Positions 59,501 through 64,000 of a stretch of 64,000 bases of DNA are shown piece by piece. Below the pieces are notes generated by a model, which ran no database searches, was not told where the DNA came from, and saw nothing but the letters and a program-made list of their open reading frames with translations. A program made the position numbers and the translations under genes. Location of the stretch: assembly GCA_947172415.1 (NCBI GenBank), contig OX359194.1, positions 6,392,401 to 6,456,400 of the forward strand, given 5' to 3'. This DNA is from Chondrosia reniformis (Eukaryota; Porifera; Demospongiae; Chondrillida; Chondrillidae). Within the stretch, counting starts at the first letter, position 1; each line of letters opens with the position of its first letter.

Positions 59501-60997
59501 GAAATGAGTTTTTGTCATTTTTAAGAAGGATATCCTAAAAAGATAGAGAATTTTAATGTCTAATATGGCCAATCATAATATGGCTCAAGGGTAATATAGT
59601 GTTATGAGAACATACATAATTATATTTACATACATGTACACATTTGCTGTTTTGTGGTATATACGTACAGCAGGAGAATGCATTTAAATGTGAGCATTGA
59701 CTTGTTCAGTATTTCTGATTGGTTCTATTCCAGATTGAGTGGGCTCATATCATTTCTGTAGTCGGATGGGCAGACAAGGGAGATGTTTCCTGCCGGTAGC
59801 ATGAAGCACGATGCAGTAATGGTGCTACTACCCACCAGAGAACTGGCTGTCCTGGTTGACAACAAGATGATAGTCTTGAACAAAAACCTTGATAAAACTG
59901 GTGATGTCATCTGGAATGATTCTCCGATTGGCTTAGGTGAAGATATATTCCACATACGTACCCCTTTAATCAAGCACCTATGAATACAATTAACCTAGGC
60001 TGGATACCTACAGTAGTACAATATATGTACATGAACTTCTCTCATTGTAGCTTCTTCACAGGTGTATGTATGTACATACGTAGGTACACATAGACTGCAG
60101 TACCTTTAAAGTCTGTATTAACCGTTATGTCAATTTTTTGCCCATTTAATCATTTTTGTAATTTAATTAATGTGTTTTACCCTTCTTTCCTTACAGTGTA
60201 CTCTGAACCTTATTTTGTGGCTCTTCTTCCAAAGTAAGCAACTAGTTACATCATGTACATAGTAGTTAATACTATCCATCTTGCACTAGTGAATGTTAGG
60301 AGATGTTTGACTTGAATAGTAATGCTTAACTTCACCATTTACTGACACTTTAACATTTAGGTGTGGGACAATACACCAGTTTATAAAACTTTGTACGTAC
60401 GTATGTACGTATATATACTATCCCTTAAGAACTAATATTGACAAGCTAGTTCTTCATTTGTATGTAGTTTCACTATTGAAGTGAGAGCCAGAGAAGTTAC
60501 AACTCTTCTTCAAAAAATTGAAGTAGAAAAGGTCAAGTTGATAGCCGGAGGGGGGTAAGGAGAAGCATAACAAATTTAAAATAATCTTCAGTAATTTATT
60601 ATCATTTCAGTTATCCATTGATATCAATCTCTTAATGTTCTTACCTACATACTTCATTACTGTATTACTTAGGAATTTTGTGTTTCTGACCAACAATCGA
60701 GACATATTCTATCTGGAACCATCTCCGTTTGAAAAGCAGTGTGACTCCTTAGTAGAGAAGATGCACCATCACCTAGCACTTGTAGTGGCTGTGAGTGACA
60801 GACTGCACCTGATAATATAGTACATACACGTATATTTATATAATATAATTAGAGACATCCGAGACACTCACACTGTCATTCCTCACTTCAGTCAACATGA
60901 ATTAGACATTATTGTGTCTCCAGCATCAACTATGTAACCATTTTAATCATTTTGCATTTGTCTTTGTTCTTTTTGCACCTTCACTGGTGTGTTTTTC

Positions 60998-61049
<52 letters not shown>

Positions 61050-64000
61050 TAAAGCTCTCTCCAGGTTTAGTTACCTATAGGCTTTTTTACAGAGTAGGCA
61101 TACGTATGTAGCATGTAGGAAAATGGTGTATTAGAATGTTTGTATACATTACATACGTATACTTTTACACTTCTCTTATATACTGTTTGTGAACAGGGTC
61201 TGATCAATGAAGACCAGGACAGGAAGAATGAAAGACGATTTTCTATAAATGAGAGCTATGCAGCCCGTTTATTTGTGCAGCACAAGTTTAAGGAATGTTT
61301 TGATAAATACTTGTCAATTAATTCAGGTACGTGTATGATTGACATTTATCAGTTACTGCTTTACGCTTGTCTTTCTACAATTTGTGAGGGAAACCCATCT
61401 ACATACAGCAAATGTGACCACACTATTGCAAAGGTCAAGGTAGCAGGAAGATACACTAGGATCCAGAATCTAACCCTCTTTCCCTTTCTTCCCTCCTCTT
61501 TCCCTTTCTTCCCTCCTCTTTCCCTTTCTTCCCTCCTCTTTCCCTTTCTTCCCTCCTCTTTCCCTTTCTTCCCTCCTCTTTCCCTTTCTTCCCTCCTCTT
61601 TCCCTTTCTTCCCTCCTCTTTCCCTTTCTTCCCTCCTCTTTCCCTTTCTTCCCTCCTCTTTCCCTTTCTTCCCTCCTCTTTCCCTTTCTTCCCTCCTCTT
61701 TCCCTTTCTTCCCTCCTCTTTCCCTTTCTTCCCTCCTCTTTCCCTTTCTTCCCTCCTCTTTCCCTTTCTTCCTCCTCTTTCCCTTTCTTCCCTTCTCTTT
61801 CCCTTTCCCTTTCTTCCCTCCTCTTTCCCTTTCTTCCCTTCTCTTTCGCTTTCTTCCCTTCTCTTTCCCTTTCCCTTTCTTCCCTCCTCTTCCCCTTTCT
61901 TCCCTCCTCTTTCCCTTTGACCAGGAGTTATTCTAGTTACTGACTACTACAGCAAACTGAATACAGTTACACGTATCATAACATATTCATATGCATACAC
62001 AATGCACCAAATGCATAAACACTCATGCACATGTGTCTGTTAACAGCAGGGCAATATCCATGGCATCCCCCATCTACAATAGTTATCACTCTTCTCTTTT
62101 TTCTTTTGTAGATCCTCTGAAAGTGATACGACTCTTTCCAAATCTTCTGACTACTAGGATGAAGGACCTTGTAAAGGAACCAGCCTATTCCACTCCCTTG
62201 TTGACTGGCATACAGGCAGATGAAGCCAGGGGAGGATTGATTGACTATCTTAATTCGGTTAGTACTCCATCTTGTGTCACTGAGAGGTTGTGATGACTAG
62301 CAATAGAACCAGTTGAGTAGTTACAAGAATTAATTTGCCATTGATGCCATCTCTGAAATGTGTAATTACTCATCAGGGCTGCATGAAAAGTTCACTTTGG
62401 GACAAATGCCCCCCTTCCCCCTTTATGCTCATAAGATATTTAGACATGGTTGTTAATGTTATATATTGTTGCATACATACATACGTACTGTACGTATATG
62501 TGCTTAGTCATTGGATTGTACATATGTATCGCTGATATACGTACGTACGTACATGCGTATGTACAGTACTTGCATGTGAACGTGTTGCTCTTATCCCTCT
62601 ATGAAGCTGAGACAAAGAGTAGACCTGGAGAGATTGCATGCTGAAAAGACAGCCCAACTACCCCCTCACTGGCAGCTACAAAATTTGGATGAAATCTTCA
62701 GTCTCCTAGACACCACTCTACTCAAGTGCTACATACAGGTCAGCCATTCCATTGAAGCACCACCTTCTTGGTCTTACAACACGAGAAGCCAGTACTAGTG
62801 GTTTGAAGTGGAATATAGAATTAATCCCTTCTTTAATGTTTTAGAATAATAAAACACAATTGGTAGGACCTTTTGTGAGGCGTCGAGGAAAGACTCTAGA
62901 TCTAATGGAGAGTGAGAGACAGTTAAAGAAGGCAGAACTGACAGAAGAATTGGTGCAGCTTTATCAGTCAAAAGGAGAGCATAAGAAAGGTAGAACAGAG
63001 TTCTCCCATGTGTACCTACTGTGTTCTGTGTACCTCCTGTGTACTTATTGCATAATGCCACATATATACGTACACTGCCTCTAGCACACTCCAGAATTAT
63101 ATGGCTGCAGCAAATCTAACTTAAATCTAGTATGCACTAGTTCTTAAAGTGTACATATATGTGTGTCCTAAGTTCCAATTGCAGGATAACTAGGAAGTTT
63201 AGATTTGCCATTTTACTCTGTCAACCATTCCTCTCTAGCCCTTGATCTGTTGAAGAACTGTCACACCAACCCTCCCACTCCTTCTCTGGCCGGTCTGAAA
63301 CCCTCCATCAAATACCTTCAGCTTCTTGGAAAGGAATCCATGGATATCATACTGACCTACTCAAAGTGGATACTTGAAGATGACCCTCTGGCAGGACTTT
63401 CAGTGAGTGCTACATGAATGGTATATACAGTTTGGACATCTTCTATAAGTAAAGCTACTTTTAAGCTATTGTGTGTCTAGAGCCATTCATGAATTTATAG
63501 AAGCTCCTAGTTTGAGACCAGCATACTGTCAAGTGTATTTACCTGTACTTGTGATGATTATAGATCTTTACAGAAGATTCTGATGAAGTAATGGAACTGG
63601 ACAGATCCAAAGTAGTTCTGCACCTGGAGAATGTCTCTAAGAAGGACCCCTCCATTGTGCAAAAGTACCTGGTTAGTAATCCCACCTACTGAACATCTTA
63701 TTAGGTAACACAGAAGAGAATGTAACTCAGAGTATGACTACAGTCACGTGTACCTTGGTTCCACCTATGAGCTCGTTGTGCTCCTCGGGAGACATGAGTG
63801 GGTGGAATAAAATCCAGAGTCAAATGATGATATCAAAGTTTAAGATCAGCTATATATCTTAAGTCCTCTATTGGGCCTATAGATCCCCTATTGGGCCTAT
63901 AGATCCCCTATTGGGCCTATAGATCCCCTATTGGGCCTATAGATCCCCTATTGGGCCTATAGATCCCCTATTGGGCCTATAGATCCCCTATTGGGCCTAT
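56513..64000 (+). CDS. VPS39: VPS39 (HOPS subunit), 5' portion, runs off the window
   Basis: HOPS subunit that binds RAB7 and tethers late endosomes, autophagosomes and vacuoles. About sixteen exons are seen, starting 56513-56594, 56664-56741 and 56944-57054; the others begin near 57449, 57706, 59080, 59761, 60197, 60468, 60674, 61198, 62112, 62609, 62845, 63238 and 63565, the last ending at 63671. The N-terminal part is the CNH-type propeller (KAFTRIEANRQKLPYDITAL; GVAWLGESIVT; YFVALLPK; FTIEVRAREVTTLLQKIE). Then come clathrin-repeat helices (SYAARLFVQHKFKECFDKYL; VIRLFPNLLTTRMKD; LLDTTLLKCYIQ; PSIKYLQLLGKESMDIILTY; IFTEDSDEVMEL), each matching animal VPS39. Roughly the first 60% of the protein is present and the zinc-binding C-terminus lies outside. 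Intron 5 (57.8-59.1 kb) is packed with inverted repeats. Confidence 0.92.
57205..57286. mobile_element. 82 bp mini inverted-repeat element
   Basis: TTATACCACACTCAAGTGTG (57205-57224) is exactly inverted at 57267-57286. Inside is a second inverted pair, GATATC. It lies in VPS39 intron 3. No target duplication could be fixed. Confidence 0.7.
57898..57955 (+). repeat. (AATAC)n tract, left
   Basis: AATACAATACAATACAATATACAT-type pentanucleotide repeat before the foldback element. The same higher-order pattern recurs at 58714-58808. Confidence 0.9.
57957..58199. repeat. Large foldback: 111 bp arms, 21 bp loop
   Basis: Arms 57957-58067 and 58089-58199 are inverted copies with a single visible mismatch (GGTAC against GGCAC). 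Transcription of VPS39 through this intron would yield a ~111 bp double-stranded RNA hairpin. It contains no gene. It sits beside an AATAC tract whose pattern returns at 58714-58808, so it and the DNA up to 58713 may have inserted into a single tract. Confidence 0.92.
58200..58713. other. VPS39 intron 5 segment between foldback and AATAC tract
   Basis: Includes a GAAGAT/GAAGAAG-rich stretch at about 58457-58500, a short hairpin AGAGAGTACTACCGTACTCT at about 58690, and CCGTACCATCCCTACAT, which repeats part of the foldback arm. No exon was recognised. Confidence 0.5.
58714..58808 (+). repeat. (AATAC)n tract, right
   Basis: Four higher-order units of AATACAATACAATATACAT. Same pattern as 57898-57955. 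Confidence 0.92.
60999..61049 (+). repeat. (AAT)n microsatellite
   Basis: About 17 perfect AAT units in the VPS39 intron before exon 11, abutting a dispersed-family-D copy at 61050-61135. Confidence 0.97.
61476..61918 (+). repeat. 20 bp pyrimidine minisatellite in VPS39 intron 11
   Basis: About 22 units of a CTTTCCCTTTCTTCCCTCCT repeat, all pyrimidine on the plus strand. The first ~300 bp are perfect copies; the 3' part shows unit-length variants. The long open frame across it (Ser/Phe/Leu/Pro repeats) is an artefact. Such polypurine/polypyrimidine DNA can form triplexes. Confidence 0.97.
63864..64000 (+). repeat. 20 bp minisatellite at window end
   Basis: About seven units of CCCTATTGGGCCTATAGATC, the first slightly different and the rest perfect, continuing past the window end inside a VPS39 intron. 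Confidence 0.97.

Noticed and set aside
61140-61943. 267-codon frame with Ser-Phe-Pro-Leu repeats
   Set aside because: Only the first part is a real VPS39 exon (about 61198-61326); the rest is translated minisatellite intron.
1-64000. LTR retroelements, Polinton-like elements or other virus-derived elements
   Set aside because: No reverse transcriptase, integrase, capsid or envelope signature and no long terminal direct repeats were seen. The only mobile DNA recognised is plain DNA transposons and MITE-like repeats.

Overview
This is eukaryotic, intron-rich, AT-rich DNA. The gene set (riboflavin transporter, dynein-2 light intermediate chain, MLH3, SNRNP27, RCL1, HPS3, VPS39, EGF-type receptors) is that of an animal. 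Very short introns, 54-62 bp divergent promoters, many small inverted-repeat elements and a 5S rRNA of invertebrate type suggest an early-branching metazoan, most likely a demosponge. That placement is inference.

Layout. From 1 to about 14.4 kb lie arrays of a ~169 bp satellite, interrupted by near-identical ~1.2 kb blocks. Each block carries a ~295 bp structured core with a TATA-like box in front and a T-run behind; a fourth, otherwise diverged block sits at 46.2-47.2 kb. From 14.4 to 17.3 kb there is decayed transposon DNA. Then come SLC52A-type riboflavin transporter (+), one 5S rRNA (-), two related single-pass receptor genes (both -), a 643 bp element with ~115 bp terminal inverted repeats and a 9 bp target duplication carrying a RecQ-like helicase fragment, DYNC2LI1 (+), MLH3 (-), SNRNP27 (+), RCL1 (+), an intronless NERD-nuclease/SF1-helicase gene (+), a second satellite region in the opposite orientation (45.5-49.2 kb), HPS3 (-) and VPS39 (+, cut by the window end).

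How genes relate. MLH3/SNRNP27 share a 62 bp divergent promoter with an E2F-like palindrome. HPS3 (BLOC-2) and VPS39 (HOPS), both endolysosomal trafficking genes, share a 54 bp promoter holding a 12 bp inverted repeat whose one arm carries TCACGTGAC, the core of the TFEB/CLEAR element. MLH3 keeps the MutL endonuclease motif but its N-terminal GHKL ATPase motifs are degenerate.

Strongest candidates for something undescribed: the conserved core inside the satellite blocks (probable Pol III-type RNA), the Mutator-like element carrying a helicase exon, and the intronless nuclease-helicase. Gene models were spliced by eye: most junctions keep phase with GT-AG introns; unresolved junctions are stated in the entries.
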